From Apostichopus japonicus (Eukaryota > Echinodermata > Holothuroidea > Aspidochirotida > Stichopodidae): 64,000 nt of DNA. The notes below the pieces were generated by a model. The model made no database searches and was not told where the DNA came from. It saw only the letters and a program-made list of their open reading frames with translations. Positions 1 to 10,901 of the stretch are shown piece by piece; position 1 is the first letter of the stretch; each line of letters starts with the position of its first letter. Position numbers and translations under genes: made by a program. Location: positions 18,773,484 through 18,837,483 of the forward strand of contig NC_092564.1 in NCBI RefSeq assembly GCF_037975245.1. The letters run 5' to 3'.

Positions 1-438
1 CAGGGCTAACGAAGAGTTTTAAGAAGGATAGACATATCCTGTAAATAATTGCGCCACTTGCTATTCCTACTTCATCGTTGTTTAGAATCTATCCATTTCA
101 CAACCTCTTCCCGAGGCTGTGATGTGGCTTTCTCACAACACAGAACCTGATCAATATGAGAAATTTAAAACAACGATTATAATTAGAAACTAAACAAAAA
201 CTTGTAGCAGACAAAACGTTGTAGCAATTGAGAACTATGAATCAAAAAGAACAAAGAGGACGATAAAGTTAATCTAATTCCCATTTGAATGAAGGAACAT
301 TTTCAGGTGCTGACGGAAGGTATGAATAACACTTTAGGACTGAACCAATGTAAAGAGTCGCTGCATGCGTATATATAGATCAGTAGTGAGTTCTTCTGTG
401 ATCATTATGGACCCCCGGACGTGGTAGGCTGCAACATT
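1..438. other. Gene-free flank
   Basis: No exon, RNA gene or clear repeat is recognised here. The sequence is ordinary AT-rich DNA leading up to the target duplication of the first hAT-type element. Confidence 0.5.
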
Positions 439-446
439 CTCTAGAC

Positions 447-813
447 CAGGGGTTCCCTAACTGGGGTGCATGAACCCTCGGGGGTGCGTGAGTCCATACC
501 AGGGGGTTCGTGAGACGTTATTGAAAGCCAAAACTAGAGTACGTTTTGTTGAGCTAACGTCTGATATGTCATATAATTTAGTAATGTACAAAAGTCGTAC
601 CTATCGACAAACTCTTTTCGCGTTCATTATGCATATGTTGCAATAGTAGTACCGTACCATGCATGTGATACTTGATCTATTACGAAGCACTGTTATGCGT
701 ATTATAGTATAATAATGACTCAGATCTTGTCTCGAAAAGTTGGGGGTTCGTGGACAACTCTGACATCCACAGGGGGTTCGTGGGGGGGGGGGGATAAAGT
801 TAGGGAAACCCTA
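447..813. mobile_element. Non-autonomous hAT-type element (367 bp)
   Basis: Both sides carry the identical 8-bp direct repeat CTCTAGAC (439-446 and 814-821), the duplication length typical of the hAT superfamily. The termini are inverted repeats: the left end reads CAGGGGTTCCCTAACTGGGG and the right end, read inward on the other strand, begins TAGGGTTTCCCTAACTTTAT. The interior repeats a GGGGGTTCGTG motif near both ends and has no coding frame. It is therefore a MITE-like derivative mobilised in trans by an unseen transposase. The intact duplication suggests fairly recent insertion. Superfamily rests on TSD length and CAGGG-type ends only. Confidence 0.85.
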
Positions 814-821
814 CTCTAGAC

Positions 822-1368
822 ACTTTTCTGAGAAGATAGTTTTAACATGTAAGCCACAGGCATAACCATTAACTCCTTTAACTGCTTTTCAATAGTAAAG
901 GAATGGGGAGAGGGAATGGGGTCAGGGGTCAGGTCCTAAATTTGTGACTTTGGAAAATATGCATATAAAAGGACTGCGATATTACTTTGCATAAAGATAA
1001 AGGACTGATGACTCTGTAGTGACCATATTATACTGGTCAACTTTGTTTGTTTACTTACCCCCTCTAATAAGCCCCTGGCTAGAGTAATCCAGATTGCATA
1101 GATTGAATTCTCCATCAGTAGCACTTTGTAAAGTTTCTATACACATGCTAATTAGGTTACCATTGAAAGTACCTAGGCTGGTATATAAGGGACACACATG
1201 TGGTCACTCACTCTCTTCTCCTCATGGTCTGCAGACAGTTAAGATACTGATAACAGTTATACATATCTTTTACCTTAGACATTGCAGTTACCCAGGGCAT
1301 GTTCACCCTGTGTTTATCTCATTAAGAGAGTGGTTATAGGACAGGGTGGATACTACATTCATATTTGT
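822..1368. other. Gene-free stretch upstream of the U2-like RNA
   Basis: No gene recognised. Short ORFs on both strands near 936-1339 look like chance frames: no codon bias, no recognisable family. If the downstream unit is transcribed, its promoter should lie in the last ~100 bases, but I cannot identify a PSE or TATA element with confidence. Confidence 0.4.
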
Positions 1369-1540
1369 ATTGCTTCTCGGCCTTTTGACTAAGATCGTGT
1401 GTAGTATCTGCTCTTTGTTGCACACCCGATGGTGATCACACAGTAACAGTCCCGATGCAAGGGGACTGGGGTTGAGAGCGGATCAGTCGTTCGGTAGTTT
1501 GGTTTTCGTGCCCAGGTTCTTTCCTGGGCGATTTTTTCTT
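1369..1540 (+). ncRNA. U2-headed small RNA or U2-derived SINE, copy 1
   Basis: The first ~45 bases (ATTGCTTCTCGGCCTTTTGA... to ...GTGTAGTATCTG) match the highly conserved 5' end of U2 snRNA with few changes. The match includes the GTAGTA branch-site-recognition element. After that the sequence departs from U2: no Sm-site region or 3' stem-loops III/IV are visible. Instead comes a body with CGATGGTGATCACACAG, CAGTCCCGATGCAAGGGGAC and GCGGATCAGTCGTTCGGTA. The 3' end is a perfect 7-bp hairpin (1510-1516 with 1523-1529, GCCCAGG/CCTGGGC) followed by GATTTTTTCTT, a T run that could be a Pol III terminator. Two diverged relatives at 27566 and 37981 show this is a dispersed family. Either a functional lineage-specific RNA or an snRNA-derived SINE; retroposition is favoured by the copies. 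Confidence 0.65.
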
Positions 1541-2084
1541 AAACAGTATTTGTATTGCCTTACTTATTAGGAGTAATTGCGTGTCTAGTCTGCATCATAT
1601 TTATTCGGTGGAGCTATACCTCGCGCTAGCGCTATAGTTGCGAAGCCATTATATTTTGACCGGCATATACAACTCACACATCTAGGCCATTTACTGGAGA
1701 GTTGAACCAGTCAATTGAAATAGTCAGAGGGGCGACTGGGTCGTCGGAGGATCATTTAGAACATAGTTGTCGAGAGTAAGTATTACTTAAAATTATATTT
1801 AACCTCTTCAACTCTTTGCCATCCGGGTAAACTTGTGGAAGTTTTGAGTGATTTGAACGGCGAGGGGTTTAAATATTAAATAGGCAAAGAAATTATCAAG
1901 TAAATATCTAATGACTGTCTCGTTGTCCGATCAACATATTCAATGCAGAGAACCAACCCAGTTCAGCCTCCCCGCCTCCCCCCCCCCCCACACACACCCC
2001 TACACACACTTAAAAAGAGGTATTGAAATGATGTTATAAGCAAAAAAAAGTTTGAAATAGTTAATCTCGAAACAAAGCTCCTTA
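1541..2084. other. Gene-free stretch before the foldback element
   Basis: No gene recognised. Contains a poly-C/CA tract near 1977-2010. The last three bases, TTA (2082-2084), are one half of the putative target duplication of the 7-kb element. Confidence 0.4.
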
Positions 2085-2249
2085 TAGACCGGCAGCCCAG
2101 AGCACTTTGATCAAACGAACGAGGTACCAATATCTGAGTATTGGAACATTTGTGGAAAAACCCAGTATATCCAAAAGTGGACGTCTGCCGTGGTCGCTCT
2201 GCTGCATGTGGCCCATGGGGCCGGTTAAAGGGGGCCAAAAAATGCATTT

Positions 2250-5200
2250 GATCAAACGAACGAGGTACCACTTAAAACCAATGTCAACTTAATGCATGAA
2301 TGCCGCATAGTACTGAATGGCCCATGACAGACAAATTTTCTGCTGCAAAGGGCCCGCCAGACGCCCCAAAAGGGCCCCTAAAAATGCATCTGATCAAACG
2401 AACGAGGTACCACTTGAAACCAATGTCAACTTAATGCATGAATGCCACAAAGTAATGAATGGCCCATGCCAGACAAATTTTCTGCTGCTAAGGGCCCGCC
2501 AGACGCCCCCAAATATGGCCCAAATGCCCATTAGCGTAGCATTGACCCAGATTAAATATGCAAGGTACCACTCAAAACCGGTTTGGAATGTTCGGGTTGA
2601 CCTTACAGACTATGGAAATAATCATGCCAGACAAATTTTCTGCTACAAAGGGCCCGCCAGACGCCCCAAAAGGGCCCCTTAAAATGAATTTGATCAAACG
2701 AACGAGGTACCACTTGAAACCAATGTCAACTTAATGCATGAATGCCACAAAGTACTGAATGGCCTATGCCAGACAAATTTTCTACTGCTAAGGGCCCACC
2801 AGACGCCCCCAAATATGGCCCAAATGCCCTTTACCGTAGCATTGACCCAGATTAAATATGCAAGGTACCACTCAAAACCGGTTTGGAATGTTCGGGTTGA
2901 CCTTACAGACTATGGAAATAATCATGCCAGACAAATTTTCTGCTACAAAGGGCCCGCCAGACGCCCCAAAAGGGCCCCTTAAAATGAATTTGATCAAACG
3001 AACGAGGTACCACTTGAAACCAATGTCAACTTAATGCATGAATGCCGCATAGTACTGAATGGCCCATGACAGACAAATTTTCTGCTGCAAAGGGCCCGCC
3101 AGACGCCCCAAAAGGGCCCCTAAAAATGCATCTGATCAAACGAACGAGGTACCACTTGAAACCAATGTCAACTTAATGCATGAATGCCACAAAGTAATGA
3201 ATGGCCCATGCCAGACAAATTTTCTGCTGCTAAGGGCCCGCCAGACGCCCCCAAATATGGCCCAAATGCCCATTAGCGTAGCATTGACCCAGATTAAATA
3301 TGCAAGGTACCACTCAAAACCGGTTTGGAATGTTCGGGTTGACCTTACAGACTATGGAAATCATCATGCCAGACAAATTTTCTGCTACAAAGGGCCTGCC
3401 AGACGCCCCAAAAGGGCCCCTTAAAATGAATTTGATCAAACGAACGAGGTACCACTTGAAACCAATGTCAACTTAATGCATGAATGCCACAAAGTACTGA
3501 ATGGCCTATGCCAGACAAATTTTCTACTGCTAAGGGCCCACCAGACGCCCCCAAATATGGCCCAAATGCCCTTTACCGTAGCATTGACCCATATTAAATA
3601 TGCAAGGTACCACTCAAAACCGGTTTGGAATGTTCGGGTTGATCTTACAGACTATGGAAATCCTCATGCCAGACAAATTTTCTGCTACAAAGGCCCGCCA
3701 GACGCCCCAAAAGGGCCCATAAAAATGCATCTGATCAAACGAACGAGGTACCACTTGAAACCAATGTCAACTTAATGCATGAATGCCACAAAGTACTGAA
3801 TGGCCCATGCCAGACAAATTTTCTACTGCTAAGGGCCCGCCAGACGCCCCCAAATATGGCCCAAATGCCCATTAGCGTAGCATTGACCCATATTAAATAT
3901 GCAAGGTACCACTCAAAATCGGTTTGGAATGTTCGGGTTGATCTTACAGACTATGGAAATCATCATGCCAGACAAATTTTCTGCTACAAAGGGCCCGCCA
4001 GACGCCCCAAAAGGGCCCCTAAAAATGCATCTGATCAAACGAACGAGGTACCACTTGAAACCAATGTCAACTTAATGCATGAATGCCACAAAGTAATGAA
4101 TGGCCCATGCCAGACAAATTTTCTGCTGCTAAGGGCCCGCCAGACGCCCCCAAATATGGCCCAAATGCCCATTATCGTAGCATTGACCCAGATTAAATAT
4201 GCAAAGTACCACTCAAAACCGGTTTGGAATGTTCGGGTTGACCTTACAGACTATGGAAATAATCATGCCAGACAAATTTTCTGCTACAAAGGCCCGCCAG
4301 ACGCCCCAAAAGGGCCCCTTAAAATGAATTTGATCAAACGAACGAGGTACCACTTGAAACCAATGTCAACTTAATGCATGAATGCCACAAAGTAATGAAT
4401 GGCCCATGCCAGACAAATTTTCTGCTGCTAAGGGCCCTCCAGACGCCCCTAAATATGGCCCAAATGCCCATTATCGTAGCATTGACCCAGATTAAATATG
4501 CAAGGTACTACTCAAAACCGGTTTAGAATGTTCGGGTTGATCTTACAGACTATGCAAATAATCATGCCAGACAAATTTTCTGCTACAAAGGGCCCGCCAG
4601 ACGCCCCAAAAGGGCCCATAAAAATGCATTTGATCAAACGAACGAGGTACCACTTGAAACCAATGTCAACTTAATGCATGAATGCCACAAAGTACTGAAT
4701 GGCCTATGCCAGACAAATTTTCTACTGCTAAGGGCCCACCAGACGCCCCCAAATATGGCCCAAATGCCCTTTACCGTAGCATTGACCCAGATTAAATATG
4801 CAAGGTACCACTCAAAACCGGTTTGGAATGTTCGGGTTGATCTTACAGACTATGGAAATCCTCATGCCAGACAAATTTTCTGCTACAAAGGCCCGCCAGA
4901 CGCCCCAAAAGGGCCCATAAAAATGCATCTGATCAAACGAACGAGGTACCACTTGAAACCAATGTCAACTTAATGCATGAATGCCACAAAGTACTGAATG
5001 GCCCATGCCAGACAAATTTTCTACTGCTAAGGGCCCGCCAGACGCCCCCAAATATGGCCCAAATGCCCATTAGCGTAGCATTGACCCATATTAAATATGC
5101 AAGGTACCACTCAAAATCGGTTTGGAATGTTCGGGTTGATCTTACAGACTATGGAAATCATCATGCCAGACAAATTTTCTGCTACAAAGGGCCCGCCAGA

Positions 5201-6027
5201 CGCCCCAAAAGGGCCCCTAAAAATGCATCTGATCAAACGAACGAGGTACCACTTGAAACCAATGTCAACTTAATGCATGAATGCCACAAAGTAATGAATG
5301 GCCCATGCCAGACAAATTTTCTGCTGCTAAGGGCCCGCCAGACGCCCCCAAATATGGCCCAAATGCCCATTATCGTAGCATTGACCCAGATTAAATATGC
5401 AAAGTACCACTCAAAACCGGTTTGGAATGTTCGGGTTGACCTTACAGACTATGGAAATAATCATGCCAGACAAATTTTCTGCTACAAAGGGCCCGCCAGA
5501 CGCCCCAAAAGGGCCCCTTAAAATGAATTTGATCAAACGAACGAGGTACCACTTGAAACCAATGTCAACTTAATGCATGAATGCCACAAAGTAATGAATG
5601 GCCCATGCCAGACAAATTTTCTGCTGCTAAGGGCCCTCCAGACGCCCCTAAATATGGCCCAAATGCCCATTATCGTAGCATTGACCCAGATTAAATATGC
5701 AAGGTACTACTCAAAACCGGTTTAGAATGTTCGGGTTGATCTTACAGACTATGCAAATAATCATGCCAGACAAATTTTCTGCTACAAAGGGCCCGCCAGA
5801 CGCCCCAAAAGGGCCCATAAAAATGCATTTGATCAAACGAACGAGGTACCACTTGAAACCAATGTCAACTTAATGCATGAATGCCACAAAGTACTGAATG
5901 GCCTATGCCAGACAAATTTTCTACTGCTAAGGGCCCGCCAGACGCCCCCAAATATGGCCCAAAATGCCCATTATCGTAGCATTGACCCAGATTAAATATG
6001 CAAGATACCACTCAAAACCGGTTTGGA
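2250..6027 (+). repeat. Tandem 300-bp / 142-bp repeat array, left arm
   Basis: The landmark GATCAAACGAACGAGGTACC recurs at about 2250, 2392, 2692, 2992, 3134, 3434, 3733, 4033, 4332, 4632, 4931, 5231, 5531 and 5831. Units are therefore 299-300 bp with two 142-bp units. Each 300-bp unit is itself two related halves, both carrying GCCAGACAAATTTTCTGCT followed by GGGCCCGCCAGACGCCCC. The 142-bp unit joins the start of one half to the end of the other, as unequal crossing-over would produce. Because 300 is a multiple of 3, reading frames run open through several units; 299-bp units break them and no protein family is recognisable, so these frames are not genes. Confidence 0.95.
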
Positions 6028-6213
6028 TCCACACAAAAACAATATTAAATGCAAAGGTACTTTCCACAGAGTAAAGAACTGCCAATGCAAGACAAATTTT
6101 CTTCTGCATAGGTCCCACCAGATAGAAAGAATAGGTGGCCCAATGTGGCCCTATATATGGGTCTAAAGAATTGGATATATGTGCCTTGTAACATGACATT
6201 TCAAGCTCATGAT
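6028..6213 (+). repeat. Inner segment of left arm
   Basis: After the last 300-bp unit the arm continues with a diverged sub-repeat that still carries AGACAAATTTTCTTCTGC and then ATATGTGCCTTGTAACATGAC. The inverted counterpart lies at about 7943-8120 in the right arm, which fixes the inner boundary of the inverted repeat near 6213 and 7943. Confidence 0.7.
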
Positions 6214-6393
6214 TATATTGTTTCCAGCATAAATTGGAGTTACTGTACACAAGACCAGTGTTTTATCTTATTTAGCTATTCGCTGCTCTAAGCAAAGTAA
6301 AGATAACACTTTCACCTAAGCCTCTAAATATTTTGGGATTTGCTGGCCTGGGCAAAAATTACAGTTCCCCACATTATAATTCTAACACTCTGA

Positions 6394-6627
6394 GGAAGAG
6401 TCTTGCCTGGCTTGGATCCACAGAACTACGGTTGGAAGAGCAAGAATGGGTGCTACAGCCCTGACTGGTTTGAGGGACCGGCTCTCCCAGATCATCTATT
6501 CCAAGAGGGGGAACTGAGTGAAGATTTTCAAAGTAGCCGACCAGACGTGGCTTCCGAGTTTGATGGCGATGATTCAAGTACTGAACCATCTTGGAGTGAT
6601 GACTCCGACAATGAAACATTGATTTGA
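6394..6627 (+). CDS. Acidic ORF remnant inside the foldback core, function unknown
   Basis: An open frame of ~77 codons ends in TGA at 6625 and has no ATG start; it opens just after a stop at 6391, so it would have to be a terminal exon or a fragment. The peptide contains GCYSPDWFEGPALPDHLF and then a strongly acidic Ser/Asp/Glu tail (...SWSDDSDNETLI). Its composition is unlike the surrounding AT-rich DNA and fits the C-terminal tail of an element-encoded protein. I do not recognise the family and see no catalytic motif. A usable splice acceptor upstream is not obvious. It could be the last relic of a transposase, or a captured host exon. Confidence 0.3.
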   Translation, partial: GRVLPGLDPQNYGWKSKNGCYSPDWFEGPALPDHLFQEGELSEDFQSSRPDVASEFDGDDSSTEPSWSDDSDNETLI

Positions 6628-7942
6628 GCTTCCATTGTCTTTTTAGAATCAAGTTCATGGGAATACTTAATTTTCATAAACTTAGAGATCTGTCTGAATG
6701 GCAAATGCAGTGTCTTTTTACAATGCACACACTCCAGTGTTTAATCACTGTCAAGAGACATGAATTCTCAGTTCTTATACTTCGAACCTAACATGTGTCA
6801 TGTTCAGAGTAATCACATAATGATCTTTTGTTACTATCTTTGCCAATTATGATTTTAGTACATTTTAAACTAGCAAGATGACTTTCTTCAAAGGTAAAAG
6901 ATCCCTTCATAGATGAAAACAAAAACCCTCATCTAGCATTCATATTTCTGAAAAATGGATGCCACATCTATTTGTTGGACTTGTTACAAGCTATTCGAAT
7001 TGAATTAGTGTAATGATGGAAGTTCTAAAAGACCAAGATGGAGTAATATACGCCAATTACTCATTTTATATTTTGTATCAGGGAATGGAGTCATACGTGG
7101 TGATATCAGTATTTGTTTGTTCAATCTTAGCATTTTAAGTCCTTTAAAGAGTGTACCTAGCATAAAGGTACATATACATTTCTATACTTCAATTATGTAT
7201 CTTTTAAAAACCATATTGGACAGTTTCAACTTGAAACTGTCCAATATGGTTTTTAAAAGATACATAATTGAAGCATTACTTTCAACCCAAACCTTTATCG
7301 TTAAGTACACGTTATAAAGCATTTTCACCATTGTTTGATAATTGTTTCTTTGTCTGAGCTTAAGAAACAAAACAATCTCTTTTGTTCGACTACATGTATG
7401 TCTTAAGATGACACTTAAGCGTTCTTTCTCAAGATTTTAAACTTTGTAGATTTACAATGCTAACGTAAACACAGTGTTTTAAGATACAAAATGATTTTTG
7501 GTTTCTTATTTACAATACATAAACTGATTTTAATCTGCTCCAGTGTTTCCAGCGAAACAAAGTAACTGTCAAGTTAAACACTGCTCACGATACAAAGTAC
7601 TGACTGGATAAAATGAAAAAGAATAGATAAAAGGAACAAGAATGGATTTGAGAATGCATTATAACTGTCAGGATCTCCCTCAAAGACTGAGTTCGCGTCA
7701 TTTTTGTTTTGCTCAATGAAATGTTCAGTAATTGATACACCTACTAGTATACTAATCTCATTATTCCATTGGCCTATGTAGCGGGAAGGAATTTGAATAA
7801 TTCAGGATGTTCTTGATTGTTATAGATTGGTTTCTTGTGGCATCTTAACTATTTAAACTGCATATTTCTTTTACATGTGGAGGGCCTTTTGCAGAAGAAA
7901 ATTTGTATTGCATTGGCATTTCTTTACTCTGTGGAATGTTAC
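6628..7942. other. Core of the foldback element
   Basis: Mostly AT-rich single-copy sequence with no further recognisable coding segment. It contains the 87-bp palindrome at 7187-7273. At 7872-7942 there is an extra diverged sub-repeat related to the arms (rich in AGAAAATTTGTATTGCATTGGC) that has no clear left-arm partner. Confidence 0.5.
7187..7273. repeat. Perfect 43-bp inverted repeat around one base
   Basis: Bases 7187-7229 are the exact reverse complement of 7231-7273, with a single C at 7230 between them. The arms begin CTTCAATTATGTATCTTTTA. No mismatch is seen in 43 pairs, so the segment could extrude a cruciform or fold as a long hairpin in RNA. Its flanks show no obvious target duplication. 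It lies within the core of the larger foldback element. Confidence 0.95.
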
Positions 7943-9054
7943 AAATGTCATGTCACAAGGCACATATATTCTGCATCAATATACAATCCATTAGGCCCAT
8001 ATAGGGCCGCATTGGGCAACCTATTCTTTCTATCTGGTGGGACCTATGCAGAAGAAAATTTGTCTTGCATTGGCAGTTCTTTAATCTGTGGAAAGTACCT
8101 TTGCATTTGATATTGGTTTTTTTGTGGTACCAACTATGATTGATCATAGCCCATTTGGGGGCCCTTTTTTTTAGTGTGTCTGTTGGCCCCTTTGTAGCAG
8201 AAAATTTGTCTGGCATGATTATTTGCATAGTCTGTAAGATCAACCCGAACATTCCAAACCGTTTTGAGTAGTACCTTGCATATTTAATCTGGGTCAATGC
8301 TACGATAATGGGCATTTGGGCCATATTTAGGGGCGTCTGGAGGGCCCTTAGCAGCAGAAAATTTGTCTGGCATGGGCCATTCATTACTTTGTGGCATTCA
8401 TGCATTAAGTTGACATTGGTTTCAAGTAGTACCTCGTTCGTTTGATCAAATTCATTTTAAGGGGCCCTTTTGGGGCGTCTGGCGGGCCCTTTGTAGCAGA
8501 AAATTTGTCTGGCATGATTATTTCCATAGTCTGTAAGGTCAACCCGAACATTCCAAACCGGTTTTGAGTGGTACCTTGCATATTTAATCTGGGTCAATGC
8601 TACGCTAATGGGCATTTGGGCCATATTTGGGGGCGTCTGGCGGGCCCTTAGCAGCAGAAAATTTGTCTGGCATGGGCCATTCATTACTTTGTGGCATTCA
8701 TGCATTAAGTTGACATTGGTTTCAAGTGGTACCTCGTTCGTTTGATCAGATGCATTTTTAGGGGCCCTTTTGGGGCGTCTGGCGGGCCCTTTGCAGCAGA
8801 AAATTTGTCTGTCATGGGCCATTCAGTACTATGTGGCATTCATGCATTAAGTTGACATTGGTTTCAAGTGGTACCTCGTTCGTTTGATCAGATGCATTTT
8901 TTGGCCCCCTTTAACCGGCCCCATGGGCCACATGCAGCAGAGCGACCACGGCAGACGTCCACTTTTGGATATACTGGGTTTTTCCACAAATGTTCCAATA
9001 CTCAGATATTGGTACCTCGTTCGTTTGATCAAAGTGCTCTGAGCTGCCGGTCTA
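7943..9054 (-). repeat. Right arm of the foldback element
   Basis: Read on the minus strand this arm has the same order as the left arm: terminal ~165 bp, one 142-bp unit (8753-8894), one full 300-bp unit (8453-8752), then a partial unit passing into the inner sub-repeat. The 142-bp unit differs from its left-arm partner at about two positions. It is ~3 kb shorter than the left arm because it lacks the extra 300-bp units. Confidence 0.9.
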
Positions 9055-10591
9055 TTAATTCTAGTTTTCTCCCCGTGGGATGTGGTATGGCAATGCATGA
9101 CTCATTATATATTTATATATATTTATATATTATATATTATATATTTCATTGTTTGATTGTTGAGGTATCCATCTAAGACTAATATCAATGAAACTTGACT
9201 TCTCATTAAATTGAATTGAAAATTGATTTCTAATTACTTGCAACAATCCCTCAGTATCGTCACAATGACGTCATTATACATTTGAATTATACCTGGTGTT
9301 GCATAATCTTGCTTCCTTCTGGTTTCATTATGTTAAAATTAACTGTTACATTAACTTGCCAACATGAAGGGTAGAAACAGATGGCGCTATTTAAGTTAGT
9401 TGTCAAAACGATTTATGAAATGTGTGGTGGCCCTTATAAGCTTTTGTAGACAAAGCTTTAGGAGGATAGCGCCTCATCGGGCCACGCATTCAGTGGACAT
9501 GGGCTGAACACTTGCCGGTCGCAGAGAGTGTTTCGACCCTCTGGCCATACGCAAGGATTCACCGACGCCACCTAGAACCCTTTTGGTCGACCTCTGACCA
9601 ACCGACCCTCCTCGTATCCTCCCGGGTTCGTTTACGACAACAAGGGAGACATGGCATGGTATGCTAGGCCACAAAAAGCACCATACGTACAGCTTTTACA
9701 AGCTGCCAAGCGCAGGAAATACTTCCTGGTAACCCTGCCCCTACTATCTCCCTCTTATCGCAAATGTGGGGAGTGACGGGATGCTATGAAATCGGTTCTA
9801 CACGCTCCCCTTACTTTATATTCTCGGTATTTCAAAGGACAGAATTTTTGTTTTTATCCACAAATATAAATATGCAAGAAAGTAGAAAATGGTCACTGGT
9901 ATTTAATAACAGCGCTACAGGAATGAGGATTGGATTTGGAACTATAATGATAGTTGCGATATAGAAAGAGTGGGGGGGGGGGAGGGGGAGTGGTTGTTAT
10001 ATATATAGTTTTCATTTCGATCAAACCTGTGAACATCTGTCGTGTAAACGTTAATCAGAAGTAAAGTAGTACTACTAACCAATATGTTACCCACACACAA
10101 TATAAATTCCTCGTCACAGGTTGTCTACAGATTAATATGGATTTTTTTTTTCACACCGAAGATAATAAAAAACGGCAAACGACGGAAACGGCATCTTGTT
10201 TCACCTTCATATTGTTTTCTCAATGTAAATCCATAAACTGCCCGCGTGAGTTATCTCTCCTAAAAGTCGACACCTTTTATATTTTGACATAATCATTCCT
10301 GCGAGTAATCTCTCGGCAGAGTGATTAAAGTTATATTTAGAAACATGAGGTGTTGCTCCATTAGTAAAAGCCATAAAGTTTCTACCACGTACCGCGTAGG
10401 GTGACAGAGATTACATGGCCTTGTTCATTTTAATATTTAGTAGTCTCTTATCAGAACTTCAAAAAACCTTCATTTTGATTGCTTCTCTTGTCGATTACGG
10501 TCGTTGAGTATCTCCCTCTATTATTAATGGTGGCACGCATTTGACCCACATCATATACGCAAGCAGCATGTATTCGTCAAAATGAAGTGCA

Positions 10592-10593
<2 letters not shown>

Positions 10594-10651
<58 letters not shown>
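10594..10651. repeat. (TA)n microsatellite
   Basis: Uninterrupted alternating TA for ~58 bases. ORFs of repeated Ile-Tyr over this tract are artefacts. Confidence 0.97.
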
Positions 10652-10654
<3 letters not shown>

Positions 10655-10817
10655 TGGAGAATAACTTGAAGCTACCAGTTGTCTGAAGATCGCTACAAAG
10701 CGTGAAACTCCGAGTTACAACTACTAGTGTTCCACTAGTCTCATCTAGTATCAACATATATTCCGCTCTGTCCAATGGACATAGAGCACTCTGCGCCAAG
10801 ATAGACGCCAACCTACT

Positions 10818-10818
10818 C

Positions 10819-10851
<33 letters not shown>

Positions 10852-10901
10852 TTATATATATGTGTATATATATATATGTATATTTATATACACATGTATA
10901 T
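10818..10901. repeat. Imperfect (TA)n microsatellite
   Basis: Alternating TA interrupted by TTTA, TGTG and CACATG variants. Confidence 0.9.

Larger units (their letters stand above)
2085..9054. mobile_element. Foldback transposon with satellite-like inverted arms (~7.0 kb)
   Basis: The outermost ~165 bases at the left (from TAGACCGGCAG) recur inverted at the right end (to CTGCCGGTCTA, 9054) with only about two differences. Inside them both arms are built from the same tandem units: a left arm of ~4.1 kb (to ~6213) and a right arm of ~1.1 kb (~7943-9054). The single-copy core is ~1.7 kb. A TTA trinucleotide abuts each end (2082-2084, 9055-9057). A 3-bp TWA duplication is what PIF/Harbinger elements make, but no DDE transposase is visible, so superfamily is open. 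Architecture resembles Drosophila FB and sea-urchin TU foldback elements. High arm identity implies recent activity or gene conversion. Confidence 0.8.

Noticed and set aside
2317-5521. Long open frames (99-199 codons) across the tandem array, also on the minus strand at 8457-8822
   Set aside because: They arise because the repeat unit is 300 bp, a multiple of 3. Frames shift at 299-bp units, identical peptides recur by repeat identity, and no protein family is recognisable.
9474-9674. Minus-strand ORF in the GC-rich patch
   Set aside because: No recognisable family; openness follows from base composition.
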